From: Lacticaseibacillus pabuli
GTDB lineage: Bacteria; Bacillota; Bacilli; Lactobacillales; Lactobacillaceae
Length of the DNA: 64,000 nucleotides
Assembly: GCF_028736235.1 (NCBI RefSeq)
Contig: NZ_CP117884.1
Span: 1,178,001-1,242,000 of the forward strand
Reading direction: 5' to 3'
Below the pieces are notes generated by a model that was given only the letters and a program-made list of their open reading frames with translations, did no database searches and was not told the DNA's origin. Each line of letters opens with the position of its first letter. Within the stretch, counting starts at the first letter, position 1. This document shows positions 52,937 to 62,598 of the stretch, piece by piece. The position numbers and the translations under genes are program-made.

Positions 52937-54613
52937 ATGTCACAAGATAAGAAATTTGGTGCCGACCTGATTGTCGAGAGCCTTGAAAACCACGATGTAC
53001 CGTATGTGTTTGCTATTCCGGGTGCAAAGATTGACCGCGTCTTTGAACGCTTGGCACACCCAACCAACGCGAAGACACCGCGTTTGGTCGTTGCCCGTCA
53101 TGAACAAAATGCCGCGTTTATGGCCGCGGGTGTGGGCCGGATTACCGGCAAGCCCGGCGTTGTCATCACGACCTCTGGCCCCGGGGCGTCCAACCTCGCT
53201 ACGGGCATGGTCACGGCGCAGGCGGAAGGGGACCCCATCCTGGCCATCTCCGGTCAGGTGCAGCGCAAGGACCTGCTGCGGCAAACGCACCAGAGTATGC
53301 GTAACGCCGAGCTCTTTGCACCCATCACGAAGTATTCCGCAGAAGTGCAAGATCCAGACAACATTTCTGAGATTATCGCCAATGCTTACCAGAGTGCGGA
53401 ATCCGGCAAGCAGGGGGCTGCCTTTGTTTCTGTCCCACAGGATGTTACCGACAGTCCTGTTAGCAGCAAGCCAATTAAGCCATTGATCGGTCCTAAACTC
53501 GGGCCAGCCAGTGCTGAAGATGTCGACGCGTTGGCTGATGCCATTAAGACGGCGACCTTGCCCGTCCTGCTGCTGGGCATGCGCGCTTCTTCACCAGAAG
53601 TGACCGCAGCAATCCGCAAATTAATTGCCGTCGCAGACCTGCCCGTTGTCGAAACCTTCCAAGGGGCCGGCATTATCTCGCACGCCCAGGTCAACAACTT
53701 TTACGGTCGTGTCGGTTTGTTCCGCAACCAGCCCGGGGATGTACTCCTCAAGCAGAGCGATTTGGTCGTCGCAATTGGCTACGATCCGATTGAATACGAA
53801 CCTCGCAACTGGAACAAGGAGGGTGACGCGAACGTCGTCGTCATCGACAGCGAGCCCGCCCAGATTGACCAACACTTCCAGCCAGACACCGTCCTCATTG
53901 GCGACATCGCCAAAACGGTAACGGCATTGGAACCCAAGGTAGCCGGTTACGACGTGGCGCCCGCAGCCAAGAGTTTCCTTGCGCACCTGCAAAGCGACAT
54001 TGCAAACCGCGACGTACCACCCGTCAGCAAGGACCCCCAGATGGTGCACCCGTTGGCCATCATCCAGGAATTGCAGGAACAAGTCTCCGACGACATGACT
54101 GTCTCCGTTGATGTTGGTAGTTTCTACATCTGGATGGCGCGGCACTTCCGTAGTTACGAGCCCCGCCACCTGCTGTTCAGTAACGGGATGCAGACACTGG
54201 GTGTGGCGTTGCCATGGGCGATTGCGGCAACGCTGGTACGCCCAGGAACTAAGGCCGTGTCTGTATCCGGGGATGGCGGCTTCATGTTCTCCTCACAGGA
54301 ACTGGAAACGGCCGTGCGCCTGCACAGCAATCTGGTGCACATTATCTGGAACGACGGTCACTATGACATGGTGAAGTTCCAGGAGGAAAAGAAGTATGGT
54401 CAGTCAGCCGGCGTCGACTTTGGCCCCATCGATTTTGTGAAGTATGCCGAGAGTTTTGGTGCCAAGGGGATGCGCGTCGAGAAGGCTGCGGACCTGCACA
54501 AGGTTCTGTCAGCTGCCTTCAATTACAACGATGGCCCCGTCATCGTCGATATTCCCGTTGATTACAGCGACAACATTGACCTGGCTAGCGACCTGTTGGA
54601 CGACCAGATGTAA
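52937..54613 (+). CDS. alsS: Acetolactate synthase, catabolic type (AlsS)
   Basis: 558 residues, thiamine-diphosphate enzyme. N-terminal [13 protein letters not shown], the active-site Glu region [21 protein letters not shown] (part: [17 protein letters not shown]), [13 protein letters not shown], and the ThDP-binding motif [17 protein letters not shown]...IWND. The FAD-type insertion residues and regulatory partner of the anabolic enzyme are not obvious, and the neighbour is alsD, so this is the pH-balancing acetoin route from pyruvate. AATCGAGGACG before the ATG is a modest ribosome site. Confidence 0.95.
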   Translation: MSQDKKFGADLIVESLENHDVPYVFAIPGAKIDRVFERLAHPTNAKTPRLVVARHEQNAAFMAAGVGRITGKPGVVITTSGPGASNLATGMVTAQAEGDPILAISGQVQRKDLLRQTHQSMRNAELFAPITKYSAEVQDPDNISEIIANAYQSAESGKQGAAFVSVPQDVTDSPVSSKPIKPLIGPKLGPASAEDVDALADAIKTATLPVLLLGMRASSPEVTAAIRKLIAVADLPVVETFQGAGIISHAQVNNFYGRVGLFRNQPGDVLLKQSDLVVAIGYDPIEYEPRNWNKEGDANVVVIDSEPAQIDQHFQPDTVLIGDIAKTVTALEPKVAGYDVAPAAKSFLAHLQSDIANRDVPPVSKDPQMVHPLAIIQELQEQVSDDMTVSVDVGSFYIWMARHFRSYEPRHLLFSNGMQTLGVALPWAIAATLVRPGTKAVSVSGDGGFMFSSQELETAVRLHSNLVHIIWNDGHYDMVKFQEEKKYGQSAGVDFGPIDFVKYAESFGAKGMRVEKAADLHKVLSAAFNYNDGPVIVDIPVDYSDNIDLASDLLDDQM

Positions 54614-54626
54614 GGAGTGTTTCTGA

Positions 54627-55337
54627 ATGGATAAATCAGTTTTGTATCAACACGGGACGCTTGCGCAGCTGGTCCCCGGCCTGTTTCAGGGTACACTCCG
54701 AGCGGATGAACTGCTCAAGCATGGTGATACGGGCATTGGCACCTTAAATGGCCTGAACGGTGAACTCATCATCGCAGCGGGTAAGATCTACCAGGTCGCG
54801 GCAAGTGGCGTAGTTCGACTGGTTAACGCCGACGAAATGATGCCTTTCGCGAATGTGCACTGGGCAGACTTTACGTCCGTGGGTGCGGTTGACCAGCTTG
54901 ATTACGACACATTGCGCGCCGAATTATTGCATCGCGCTGGCACCCGTAACTTGTTCTTTGCAGTGCGGGTTCACGGTACTTTTCAGACGGTTACCACGCG
55001 GGCAGTGGCGGAACAAACAGAGCCGTACCCAACACTCACGGCAACCGCGGCGGCGCAGCAAGTCTTTACCCGCCAGAACGTCGCGGGAACCCTCAGCGGT
55101 TATTACTCACCAAACTTGTATGCTGGCGCGGTGTCACCAGGGTTCCACCTGCATTTTCTTGATGACGCGCACCAGTTTGGGGGACATGTTTTGGACGCGC
55201 AGACCACCGCAGCGACGGTTGAATTGCAAAAATTCACTGACTTTCAGTTACATTTACCCGCCGCTGACCCCGATTTTCTGCAGGTAAACCTAGATGATCC
55301 AAATATTACTGCCGCAATTAAGCAGGCGGAAAATTAA
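54627..55337 (+). CDS. alsD: Alpha-acetolactate decarboxylase
   Basis: 236 residues. Zinc ligands are seen in PGFHLHFLDDAHQFGGHVLD (three His in HxH...H spacing), with a conserved catalytic Glu/Arg region near GDTGIGTLNGLNGELI. It converts acetolactate to acetoin. It starts 13 bases after alsS, using AAGGAG, so the two form an operon. A weak AT-rich terminator region follows before the SOS gene. Confidence 0.96.
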   Translation: MDKSVLYQHGTLAQLVPGLFQGTLRADELLKHGDTGIGTLNGLNGELIIAAGKIYQVAASGVVRLVNADEMMPFANVHWADFTSVGAVDQLDYDTLRAELLHRAGTRNLFFAVRVHGTFQTVTTRAVAEQTEPYPTLTATAAAQQVFTRQNVAGTLSGYYSPNLYAGAVSPGFHLHFLDDAHQFGGHVLDAQTTAATVELQKFTDFQLHLPAADPDFLQVNLDDPNITAAIKQAEN

Positions 55338-55386
55338 AAAAGTGTCCATTTAGGGTGGGGTAAAACCTTAAACGACAGTTCTTGAT

Positions 55387-55418
55387 AGCACTCGTGGTCT
55401 TCTGCGGGTGCTTTTTTG
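55387..55418 (+). terminator. Terminator after alsD
   Basis: Stem AGCACTCG / CGGGTGCT (one wobble) with a ten-base loop, then six T. Confidence 0.85.
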
Positions 55419-55420
55419 AC

Positions 55421-55449
55421 TTGAAAGTACGAACGTATGTTTGTATCAT
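55421..55449 (+). promoter_or_regulatory. SOS-regulated promoter with LexA/DinR box
   Basis: TTGAAA (55421-55426), 17-base spacer, TATCAT (55444-55449). The spacer holds CGAACGTATGTTTG (55430-55443), a full match to the Gram-positive LexA consensus CGAACRNRYGTTYG. LexA bound there would block RNA polymerase directly. Confidence 0.92.
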
Positions 55450-55481
55450 TAAGGCAAGAACTAAGAAGTGAGGTGTTCGTT

Positions 55482-57296
55482 ATGAGTGAAACCCAAATTA
55501 ACCGCCATGACGTTGAGCGCGCCCAGTGGTTGTATCCAGACCGGGCGATGGCCAAGTGGATGGGATGGCTCTTGAGTGATCACAGTGCCTACCTGGCAAC
55601 CAAAGCAGCAGAGAAGACGACCGCGCCAGTTGCGCTCCCAAGTATGCCTTTTGCCGAAATCAACCCGCTGCTCGAACATGCTTGGGAACAAAGCACCGCG
55701 GTGTCCATTCAACTGGCAGAATTGTACAATAATCACTATTTGCCGGCAGTCGAGGGCGCTGTCATCGGCTTTGCGAATGGTCAGGTGAACCTCATGCAGC
55801 GGGATGGTCAAATTCGCACAATTCACGTTACCGACATTCGCCACGTCACAGAGATTGACCCCATCAAGTGGTGGCGGGTGGACGCTGACGCCTATCAGGC
55901 CAGCACGCACATCGATATTCAATTGCCCGAACACCTGCGTGAGCAACCTGATCCACGTGATTTGCAGCCGGACAAGCCGCGGCCACTGCCTGACCCGCAG
56001 CCTGGGACGCCGTTTGCGGAGCCTGAGCGACTGCCGATACACGATTTAATGTGCATTGACTGCAAGTCGTTCTATGCGAGTGTCGAAGCCATTCGCCGGG
56101 CTGAGTACCCGCTGGCAGCCAAGAATGCAGTGCTGTCACGCGAAGAGTCAGCGGGCGGCCTCATTCTGGCTGCATCGCCATACTGCAAGGCAAATTATGG
56201 CGTCCGTCTGGGCACACGGCGCTTTGAGTTGCGGCCGGACATGGATATCCAGATTGTGGAACCACACATGGCCGATTACATCAAAATCAACTACCGCATC
56301 AACGAAATATACCGCCACTATACGGACGATGCGCACTGGTACGTCTATTCAATTGACGAGTCATTCATCGACGTCACGGCCTCACACAGCCTGTTTGGTA
56401 GCAACGCCCAAATGGCCACGCGGATCCAGGACGACGTTTTTCAAGCGACTGGCATTATCACCACGGTCGGAATTGGCGACAACCCCTTGCTTGCCAAACT
56501 GGCACTAGACAATGCGGCTAAAGAAAAGGCACCATGGCAAGCAACGTGGACCTATCGGGATGTCCCGCAGACCATTTGGCGGATAAATAAGCTGACCGAT
56601 TTTTGGAGTATTGGGAGTCGCACTGCTGTTAAACTACAGGCGATGGGAATCGACAATTTGTATGATGTGGCCCACACGCCGATTGCCAAGTTACATAAAA
56701 AGTTTGGCGTGCTGGGTGACGCGCTGTATTACCATTCATGGGGCATCGACTATTCTATGCTGACGCGGCGGTATCATCCGCGTAACGAGACGCGTGGGTT
56801 CGGCAACTCACAGGTCCTGATGCGTGATTATGTTACCCGGCGCGACTGCGAGACGGTACTGGCTGAAATTGCTGACCAAGTGGCGACCCGTTTGCGCAAA
56901 AACCAGCTCGTGGGGTCGGTCGTCTCGATCGGTGTCGGGTTTGGCGAGCCTGATCCGCGTGACGGTCGCTCAGGCTTTGGCGCACAGGTGCACGTTGAGC
57001 CGACAAATCGCACGAATGAAATCACGCGGGCGGTGTGGTATCTCTTTAACCAGCACTGGGACGGGCAGGTCATTCGCTCAGCAGGCGTGCGCGTCAGCAA
57101 GCTCAACCATCCCGAGTCCGAACAAATTTCGCTGTTTGAACCAGTGGCCGAGCACGACCGGGTTGATCAGCTGGAACTGACAATCGACCGGATTCGCAAG
57201 CGGTTCGGGTTCAAGGCATTGGTACGCGCCAGTTCCCGGACAGCGGGTGGCACTGCTATTGACCGCGCTGGCATGGTCGGCGGGCATCAGGCATGA
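55482..57296 (+). CDS. YolD-like domain fused to a Y-family DNA polymerase (UmuC/UvrX-type)
   Basis: 604 residues from ATG 55482 (GAGG nine bases upstream). Residues ~1-145 resemble YolD: VERAQWLYPDRAMAKWMGWLLSDH, then a strand-rich part with YLPAVEGAVIGFANGQVNLM and IRTIHVTDIRHVTEIDP. A proline-rich linker (~165-188) leads to the polymerase, which starts at LMCIDCKSFYASVEAIRR: catalytic Asp193, then YSIDESFIDVT with Asp292 and Glu293, helix-hairpin-helix near WSIGSRTAVKLQAMGI, and a little-finger domain; a C-terminal SEQISLFEP fits a beta-clamp motif. In most Bacillota YolD and the polymerase are separate adjacent genes. Translesion synthesis under LexA control. Confidence 0.9.
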   Translation: MSETQINRHDVERAQWLYPDRAMAKWMGWLLSDHSAYLATKAAEKTTAPVALPSMPFAEINPLLEHAWEQSTAVSIQLAELYNNHYLPAVEGAVIGFANGQVNLMQRDGQIRTIHVTDIRHVTEIDPIKWWRVDADAYQASTHIDIQLPEHLREQPDPRDLQPDKPRPLPDPQPGTPFAEPERLPIHDLMCIDCKSFYASVEAIRRAEYPLAAKNAVLSREESAGGLILAASPYCKANYGVRLGTRRFELRPDMDIQIVEPHMADYIKINYRINEIYRHYTDDAHWYVYSIDESFIDVTASHSLFGSNAQMATRIQDDVFQATGIITTVGIGDNPLLAKLALDNAAKEKAPWQATWTYRDVPQTIWRINKLTDFWSIGSRTAVKLQAMGIDNLYDVAHTPIAKLHKKFGVLGDALYYHSWGIDYSMLTRRYHPRNETRGFGNSQVLMRDYVTRRDCETVLAEIADQVATRLRKNQLVGSVVSIGVGFGEPDPRDGRSGFGAQVHVEPTNRTNEITRAVWYLFNQHWDGQVIRSAGVRVSKLNHPESEQISLFEPVAEHDRVDQLELTIDRIRKRFGFKALVRASSRTAGGTAIDRAGMVGGHQA

Positions 57297-57306
57297 GGGT
57301 CAGGCC

Positions 57307-57648
57307 ATGATTAGAGAATCGCGGACGCTGCTTGCTAACCTGGATAAGCACTTTTTGCGCAAATACCGCTGGCGGTACCACATTTTGGTCGTGGATAATC
57401 ATTTTTACCATTGCTACTCGTTTTTCCTGCAGGCGTTCAAATATCCCGAAAAATTGCGCTATAGCTACGATTTAGTCGAGTTTGAGCACAATAAGGCCAA
57501 GTACGGGCAGGTCCTCAAGGATTTAAAGGACCACTACAACCTGACGATTGAGTTTCGGGACACAAATCACCTGGTCCATCCCGGCACCGATATTGTGTTC
57601 GACGCCTCGCACGGGCACGCATTTGGCACCAGTTACCATTCACGCTGA
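57307..57648 (+). CDS. Small protein of unknown function downstream of the polymerase
   Basis: 113 residues from ATG 57307, ten bases after the polymerase stop, with only GAGGGTCAGG as a weak ribosome site, so translation is probably coupled. It is rich in aromatic residues and histidine (KYRWRYHILVVDNHFYHCYSF in part, and FDASHGHAFGTSYHSR at the end) with a central basic helix. No membrane segment and no known domain recognised. As the second gene of an SOS transcript it may serve the polymerase or repair, but that is position-based inference. Confidence 0.7.
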   Translation: MIRESRTLLANLDKHFLRKYRWRYHILVVDNHFYHCYSFFLQAFKYPEKLRYSYDLVEFEHNKAKYGQVLKDLKDHYNLTIEFRDTNHLVHPGTDIVFDASHGHAFGTSYHSR

Positions 57649-57671
57649 CACGGACAAGCCTGGCGTGGTTC

Positions 57672-57680
57672 TGTTATAAT
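57672..57680 (+). promoter_or_regulatory. lepA extended -10 promoter
   Basis: TGT-TATAAT (57672-57680), consensus -10 with the TG element, 37 bases before lepA; no good -35 box. Confidence 0.6.
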
Positions 57681-57716
57681 GGTTGTCAGGATACTATACG
57701 GAAAGCAGGACTTTAA

Positions 57717-59555
57717 ATGAACTACGACGAAATGCGTGAGCGTCAAAAGCACATTCGCAACTTTTCAATTGTTGCGCACATCGATCATGGTAAAAGTACC
57801 TTGGCAGACCGAATTCTGGAGCTGACAGATACCGTTGCCAAACGCGACATGCAGGCGCAGGTACTAGATGACATGCCGCTGGAACGGGAACGCGGGATTA
57901 CCATCAAACTGAACGCGGTTGAACTGACTTACCACGCTAAGGATGGCCAAGACTACATCTTCCATCTCATCGACACCCCAGGCCACGTGGACTTCTCTTA
58001 CGAAGTCAGCCGGTCCCTAGCTGCCTGTGAGGGTGCCCTACTGGTCGTCGATGCGGCTCAGGGAGTTGAGGCTCAAACCCTGGCTAACGTGGACCTGGCA
58101 ATCGATGATGACCTCGAAATTGTACCGGTTATCAACAAGATTGACCTGCCCAGCGCCCAGCCGGACGTGGTCAAAGAGGAAATCACCGAGATGATTGGGC
58201 TCGATGGGGATGACGCGGTTTTGGCGAGTGCCAAATCCGGCATCGGGATCGAAGAAATTTTGGAACGGATTGTTTCTGATGTCCCAGCACCTGCTGGCGA
58301 CGTTGAAGCACCGCTGAAGGCCCTAATCTTTGACTCCGTGTATGATTCCTACCGCGGGGTTGTCTTGGACGTCAGACTCGTTGACGGCTCCGTAAAGGTC
58401 GGCGACGAAATCGAACTCATGAGTAACGGCAAGAAGTTTGAAGTCACCGAAGTCGGGGTCATGTCCCCAAAGGCGGTTAAACGCGACCTGCTGATGGCGG
58501 GGGATGTTGGTTACATCACTGCTTCCATCAAAACAATCCAAGATACCCGGGTCGGGGATACTGTCACGAGCGCAGACAACCCGACCGCAGAGGCCTTGGC
58601 AGGTTACCGTAAAATCACGCCGATGGTCTACGCCGGGGTCTTCCCAACGGACAACGCCAAGTTTAACGACTTGCGCGATGCCTTGGAGAAACTGCAGCTG
58701 AACGATGCGGCACTGGAATTCGAGCCTGAAACCAGTAAGGCACTGGGCTTTGGGTTCCGTGCGGGCTTCCTGGGCCTGTTGCATATGGACGTGATTCAGG
58801 AACGGTTGGAACGCGACTTTGACCTGGACCTCATCATGACGGCGCCATCTGTTGACTACCACGTCGAGAAGACGGATGGGACAACCATCACCGTTGAAAA
58901 CCCAGCAGAAATGCCTGACTCCAGCGAAATTAAGGACATTTTGGAACCTTACGTCAAGGCCAGCATCATGGTGCCTAACGATTATGTCGGTCCCGTGATG
59001 GAGCTGTGCCAGCGCAAGCGTGGGGAGTTTGACACGATGAACTACCTGGATAAATATCGGGTGGACGTCATTTATGACATGCCGCTTTCTGAAATCATTT
59101 ACGACTTCTTTGATGATTTGAAGAGCAACACCAAGGGCTATGCAAGTCTGGACTACGAAATTACCGGCTATCGGGCAAGTGATTTGGTCAAGATGGATAT
59201 CCTGCTGAACGGCGACCCCGTCGACGCTTTGGCCACGATTATTCATAAGGACTTTGCGCAAAGCCGTGGTCGTGCAATTACGGCCAAGCTGAAGGAGACC
59301 ATTCCGCGGCAGAACTTCGAAGTGCCAATTCAAGCAGCAATCGGCAACAAGATCATCGCCCGGACCACGATTCGTGCGTACCGGAAGGATGTTACCGCCC
59401 GGATTCACACGGGTGACCCTGACCGACGTGCGAAGCTGCTCGACAAGCAGAAGCGCGGGAAGAAGCGCATGAAGGCGGTCGGTTCCGTCGAAGTGCCGCA
59501 AGAGGCGTTCATGTCACTGCTTGAGGTGAATGAAAAAGACGTACGCGGTAAGTAA
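57717..59555 (+). CDS. lepA: Elongation factor 4 (LepA, back-translocating GTPase)
   Basis: 612 residues. GTPase motifs: [44 protein letters not shown]. The EF-G-like domains follow, with the LepA-specific C-terminal region [29 protein letters not shown] (part: [20 protein letters not shown]). It acts on stalled or assembling ribosomes. Start ATG 57717 has GGAAAGCAGG upstream; a later ATG at 57732 is possible. In related species lepA follows dnaJ closely; here a 6-kb block lies between. Confidence 0.97.
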   Translation: MNYDEMRERQKHIRNFSIVAHIDHGKSTLADRILELTDTVAKRDMQAQVLDDMPLERERGITIKLNAVELTYHAKDGQDYIFHLIDTPGHVDFSYEVSRSLAACEGALLVVDAAQGVEAQTLANVDLAIDDDLEIVPVINKIDLPSAQPDVVKEEITEMIGLDGDDAVLASAKSGIGIEEILERIVSDVPAPAGDVEAPLKALIFDSVYDSYRGVVLDVRLVDGSVKVGDEIELMSNGKKFEVTEVGVMSPKAVKRDLLMAGDVGYITASIKTIQDTRVGDTVTSADNPTAEALAGYRKITPMVYAGVFPTDNAKFNDLRDALEKLQLNDAALEFEPETSKALGFGFRAGFLGLLHMDVIQERLERDFDLDLIMTAPSVDYHVEKTDGTTITVENPAEMPDSSEIKDILEPYVKASIMVPNDYVGPVMELCQRKRGEFDTMNYLDKYRVDVIYDMPLSEIIYDFFDDLKSNTKGYASLDYEITGYRASDLVKMDILLNGDPVDALATIIHKDFAQSRGRAITAKLKETIPRQNFEVPIQAAIGNKIIARTTIRAYRKDVTARIHTGDPDRRAKLLDKQKRGKKRMKAVGSVEVPQEAFMSLLEVNEKDVRGK

Positions 59556-59571
59556 CACGATTTACGGCAAT

Positions 59572-59608
59572 AGCCTGCGACTCATGATAATTGAGTCGTG
59601 GGCTTTTG
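59572..59608 (+). terminator. Terminator after lepA
   Basis: Stem AGCC(TG)CGACTCA / TGAGTCG(TG)GGCT with a seven-base loop and TTTTGT. Confidence 0.85.
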
Positions 59609-59710
59609 TGTATTTTGCGGAATCTTCCCATAACAAGTCCGGTGTACATCCAACGTCAGAACCGGTAAAATGGAATATCAGAAGAAGCATCTAGTCATGG
59701 AGGAATTTAA

Positions 59711-61531
59711 ATGGCAGACTCGCGGGCACTCGCGGTACTTAAAGATAAATTCGGTTACGACAGTTTTCGGCGGGGGCAGGACCAAGTCATTGAACGCGTC
59801 TTGAACGGGGAAAACACGCTTGCCGTCATGCCAACGGGTGGCGGTAAGTCGCTGTGCTACCAGATTCCTGCATTGCTCGAACCTGGTTTAACACTGGTGG
59901 TTTCGCCACTCATTGCCCTGATGAAGGACCAAGTTGACGCCTTGAACGAAAACGGGATTGCGGCAACCTTTATTAATAGTAGTTTGGACTACCAGGAGAT
60001 TAACCATCGCCTCAGCATGGCCGCGCTCGGTGAAGTGAAATTGCTCTACGTGGCACCAGAACGTTTTGACGCGCCAGGGTTCATTGACGAACTGAGCCGC
60101 CTAAACATCTCCATTTTGGCTGTTGACGAAGCCCACTGTATCTCGCACTGGGGTCACGATTTCCGGCCGAGCTACTTACACCTGTCCGACGTTGCGGCGC
60201 AGTTGCAGTCACACCCAACCGTCATTGCGCTCACCGCGACAGCCACCAAAAAGGTCGCGACGGATATTTGTGAACGGCTCGATATTCCGGACGGCGGCTT
60301 TGTGTCCACCGGTTTTGCACGCCCGAATCTGACCTTCAACGTCATCAAGGATCAGGACAAGGATACGTATCTGCTCGAGTACCTGAAGCTGAACGCGAAC
60401 CAGGCTGGCATCATCTACGCTTCCACGATTAAAGAAGTGGACCACGTGGCCGCTTTACTCGCCAGCAAGCATTATCCCGTCACCAAGTACAATGGCCAGA
60501 TGAGCAGTACTGAACGTAACCAGAACCAGGAGGACTTCCTCTTTGACCGGAAGCCAATCATGGTGGCAACGAACGCGTTTGGGATGGGCATCGACAAGAG
60601 TAACGTGCGTTTTGTCATTCATTACCAGGTCCCGAGTGACCTTGAGTCATACTACCAGGAAGCTGGTCGTGCCGGTCGTGATGGCTTACCTAGTGATGCC
60701 ATCCTGCTTTACAAGGCCAATGACATCCGGACACAGCTCTTTTTCATCGAGAATTCGGACGCCGACGAGGATCACAAGGCGGAGCAGTACCGGAAACTCA
60801 ACAAGATGAAGCAGTACGCCAATACGGGGGACTGCTTACAACAATTTATCCTGAATTACTTTGGCCAAACCGGAACGGCCCCATGCGGTCGCTGCAGTAA
60901 TTGTCTGGATGACCGTGACTACCAGGACATCACGCTCGATGCGCAAAAGGTATTGTCATGCATCATTCGCTTACGTAGCGGCTGGGGTAAGGGCATGCTG
61001 ACAAAGGTGTTGGCCGGCGCCCGCGATAAAAAGCTACTCGAGTGCAACTTCGACAAATTATCCACCTATGGCCTGCTCAGCTCCTATCGGCAAAAGGATA
61101 TTGGTAGCCTGATCGACTTTTTGACTGCTGAAGATTACATTCAGGTCGGCAACGGCAAGTTCACCACGCTTGGCGTGAGCGAAAAGGGCGGCAACGTCCT
61201 GCGCGGTAAGGAAACCGTTCGACGCAAAATGGCAGCGAAAGCTAAGCAATCGCTGCCAGTGGATGACGACATGTTCCAGTCCCTCCGTGCATTACGCATG
61301 AGTCTGGCTGAAAAGAACGGCGTGCCGCCTTACATGATTTTCTCCGATCAAACACTGCGTGAGCTGTGCAAGGAACAACCACAAACGCGGGTTGATATGC
61401 TCAGCGTGCGCGGGATTGGTCAAAATAAGCTGGATAAATACGGCGATATCTTCATTGACGCCATCAAGGACTACCTAAGTGCGGCAGAGGGCGACGACAC
61501 CGCCGACCGTGATGAGGCCGCCGCCAATTAA
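59711..61531 (+). CDS. recQ: ATP-dependent DNA helicase RecQ
   Basis: 606 residues. Superfamily 2 motifs: PTGGGKSLCYQIPAL (I), LIALMKDQV (Ia), AVDEAHCISHWGHDFRPSY (II and aromatic-rich loop), ALTATATKKV (III), YYQEAGRAGRDGLPS (VI). A zinc-binding cluster CGRCSNC follows (~395), then winged helix and HRDC domains (FQSLRALRMSLAEKNGVPPY, ~520-595). It unwinds forked and recombination DNA. Its last 57 bases overlap the end of a convergent small gene. GGAGG precedes the ATG. Confidence 0.96.
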   Translation: MADSRALAVLKDKFGYDSFRRGQDQVIERVLNGENTLAVMPTGGGKSLCYQIPALLEPGLTLVVSPLIALMKDQVDALNENGIAATFINSSLDYQEINHRLSMAALGEVKLLYVAPERFDAPGFIDELSRLNISILAVDEAHCISHWGHDFRPSYLHLSDVAAQLQSHPTVIALTATATKKVATDICERLDIPDGGFVSTGFARPNLTFNVIKDQDKDTYLLEYLKLNANQAGIIYASTIKEVDHVAALLASKHYPVTKYNGQMSSTERNQNQEDFLFDRKPIMVATNAFGMGIDKSNVRFVIHYQVPSDLESYYQEAGRAGRDGLPSDAILLYKANDIRTQLFFIENSDADEDHKAEQYRKLNKMKQYANTGDCLQQFILNYFGQTGTAPCGRCSNCLDDRDYQDITLDAQKVLSCIIRLRSGWGKGMLTKVLAGARDKKLLECNFDKLSTYGLLSSYRQKDIGSLIDFLTAEDYIQVGNGKFTTLGVSEKGGNVLRGKETVRRKMAAKAKQSLPVDDDMFQSLRALRMSLAEKNGVPPYMIFSDQTLRELCKEQPQTRVDMLSVRGIGQNKLDKYGDIFIDAIKDYLSAAEGDDTADRDEAAAN

Positions 61532-61816
61532 ACCGGCGACGCCACCACAGAACATGGCCACAACACCACAGAACAAAATGAACGCGCTCGTATAGAAGTG
61601 CGAATCATTGATAAAAAATGGTAAGCAAACCGCAAATATGCTCACTAACATGAGTCCCAAAATGCGGGGGTCGACGGTACCAGTAAAGCGGTCGATCTCC
61701 GGGGGATGTTCGGCAGTTTCCTGTATCACGGCGGTCAGTAACCCAATGAGACCGCCACCGACACATAAAATCGTTTCGACATAACGGGAACGCTGCGATT
61801 GACTTTTTGTCTTCAT
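61475..61816 (-). CDS. Small glycine-rich membrane protein, unrecognised
   Basis: 113 residues. Three hydrophobic helices: about 14-30 (TILCVGGGLIGLLTAVI), 52-70 (ILGLMLVSIFAVCLPFF) and 78-110 (FILFCGVVAMFCGGVAGLIGGG...), with glycine zippers in the first and last. A strong AGGAGG stands seven bases ahead of the ATG on the minus strand, which argues for a real gene. The last 57 bases overlap the 3' end of recQ head to head. Family not recognised; the layout is reminiscent of DUF4064-type proteins. Confidence 0.7.
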   Translation of the reverse strand: MKTKSQSQRSRYVETILCVGGGLIGLLTAVIQETAEHPPEIDRFTGTVDPRILGLMLVSIFAVCLPFFINDSHFYTSAFILFCGVVAMFCGGVAGLIGGGLITVGGVVALCRT

Positions 61817-62202
61817 GGCAATTCCTCCTCTCGGCGGTTTGCTATACCAATTACCAATTTCAGTATATCGACTTTAGCGTCAGCGCGCTGATTGGCGGAA
61901 ATCCAATCGCGGGTTGGCGCTATTTGTATACGCTCAGGGTGTTCGTTCTTGATAACCAATGTAATTTTGTCGCAAAAAGTGTCGTGCACATTACTTATTA
62001 TTGATAAGTGTTTTGCGTGCGTACTGGAAGAATGTAAAGGTATCGTAACCGTTATGTATCGGGCAAAATAGGAAACCCCGGTTTGTCGCATCAGACCCCG
62101 TTACATTTCTAGTAAGGCAATCTTGTCCTGAGGTCACATCTGATTAAGGGGTATACCATTAAAGATGTAGGAAGGTTAATTCCGCACGAAGGGAGTGCCG
62201 CA
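61817..62202. other. Divergent intergenic region, mostly without recognisable signals
   Basis: A 386-base, fairly AT-rich stretch. It holds the promoter area of the minus-strand membrane gene, a small palindrome ACTTAT-TATTG-ATAAGT (about 61993-62009), and GAAGGGAG just before the small gene at 62203. No repeat or RNA structure of note was found; open frames on either strand lack ribosome sites. Confidence 0.4.
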
Positions 62203-62460
62203 ATGCAGGGCATCATTAGACTACGTTCACTTAGCGCCAAGCACTGGGATTATTATTTCACCGCACAAGCGCACCACGCACGACCACTGAACGATTGGGG
62301 GATTGTTCGGTTGGACCGGCACCACAGCACCCGTATTTTGCGCGAACCCTACGAATCATTTATCGGCGAAGGGGAACTGATCTTGCATCATGGCACCCGG
62401 TTCCTTGCTAGCCATTTACTTAGAGGGAAACATGTGTGGAAAGTTCACTTTGATTCATGA
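62203..62460 (+). CDS. Hypothetical 85-residue protein
   Basis: 85 residues, basic and aromatic (RLRSLSAKHWDYYFTAQAHH, then LDRHHSTRILREPYESF and a C-terminal HLLRGKHVWKVHFDS). GAAGGGAG lies nine bases before the ATG. No membrane helix or known motif. Its 3' neighbour is galE on the other strand, whose terminator starts about 95 bases on. It is probably expressed but the evidence is only the ribosome site and composition. Confidence 0.5.
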   Translation: MQGIIRLRSLSAKHWDYYFTAQAHHARPLNDWGIVRLDRHHSTRILREPYESFIGEGELILHHGTRFLASHLLRGKHVWKVHFDS

Positions 62461-62553
62461 CATTTTGGGGCAAAGTGAGGTCAGGACAACTTTGGGGGAG
62501 CGTCAGATTTGGGTTTCAGCCGCATTCGTGCGGTTTTTAGTTAGTGGAGACAA

Positions 62554-62592
62554 AATTCACCCCTGTCGCGTTGAACGGCAGGGGTGAATTTG
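62554..62592 (-). terminator. Terminator after galE
   Basis: On the minus strand stem ATTCACCCCTG / CAGGGGTGAAT followed by TTTGTC, seven bases past the galE stop. Confidence 0.85.
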
Positions 62593-62598
62593 CAGTCA

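Noticed and set aside
58323..59501. 392-codon open frame opposite lepA
   Set aside because: Shadow of the lepA coding sequence; composition (His, Val, Arg rich) and lack of a ribosome site argue against a gene.
62432..62587. Small frame starting MCGKFTL, like the start of SRAP/HMCES proteins (MCGRFTL)
   Set aside because: Only the first seven residues resemble SRAP; the rest does not, and the frame runs into the galE terminator. Most likely chance.
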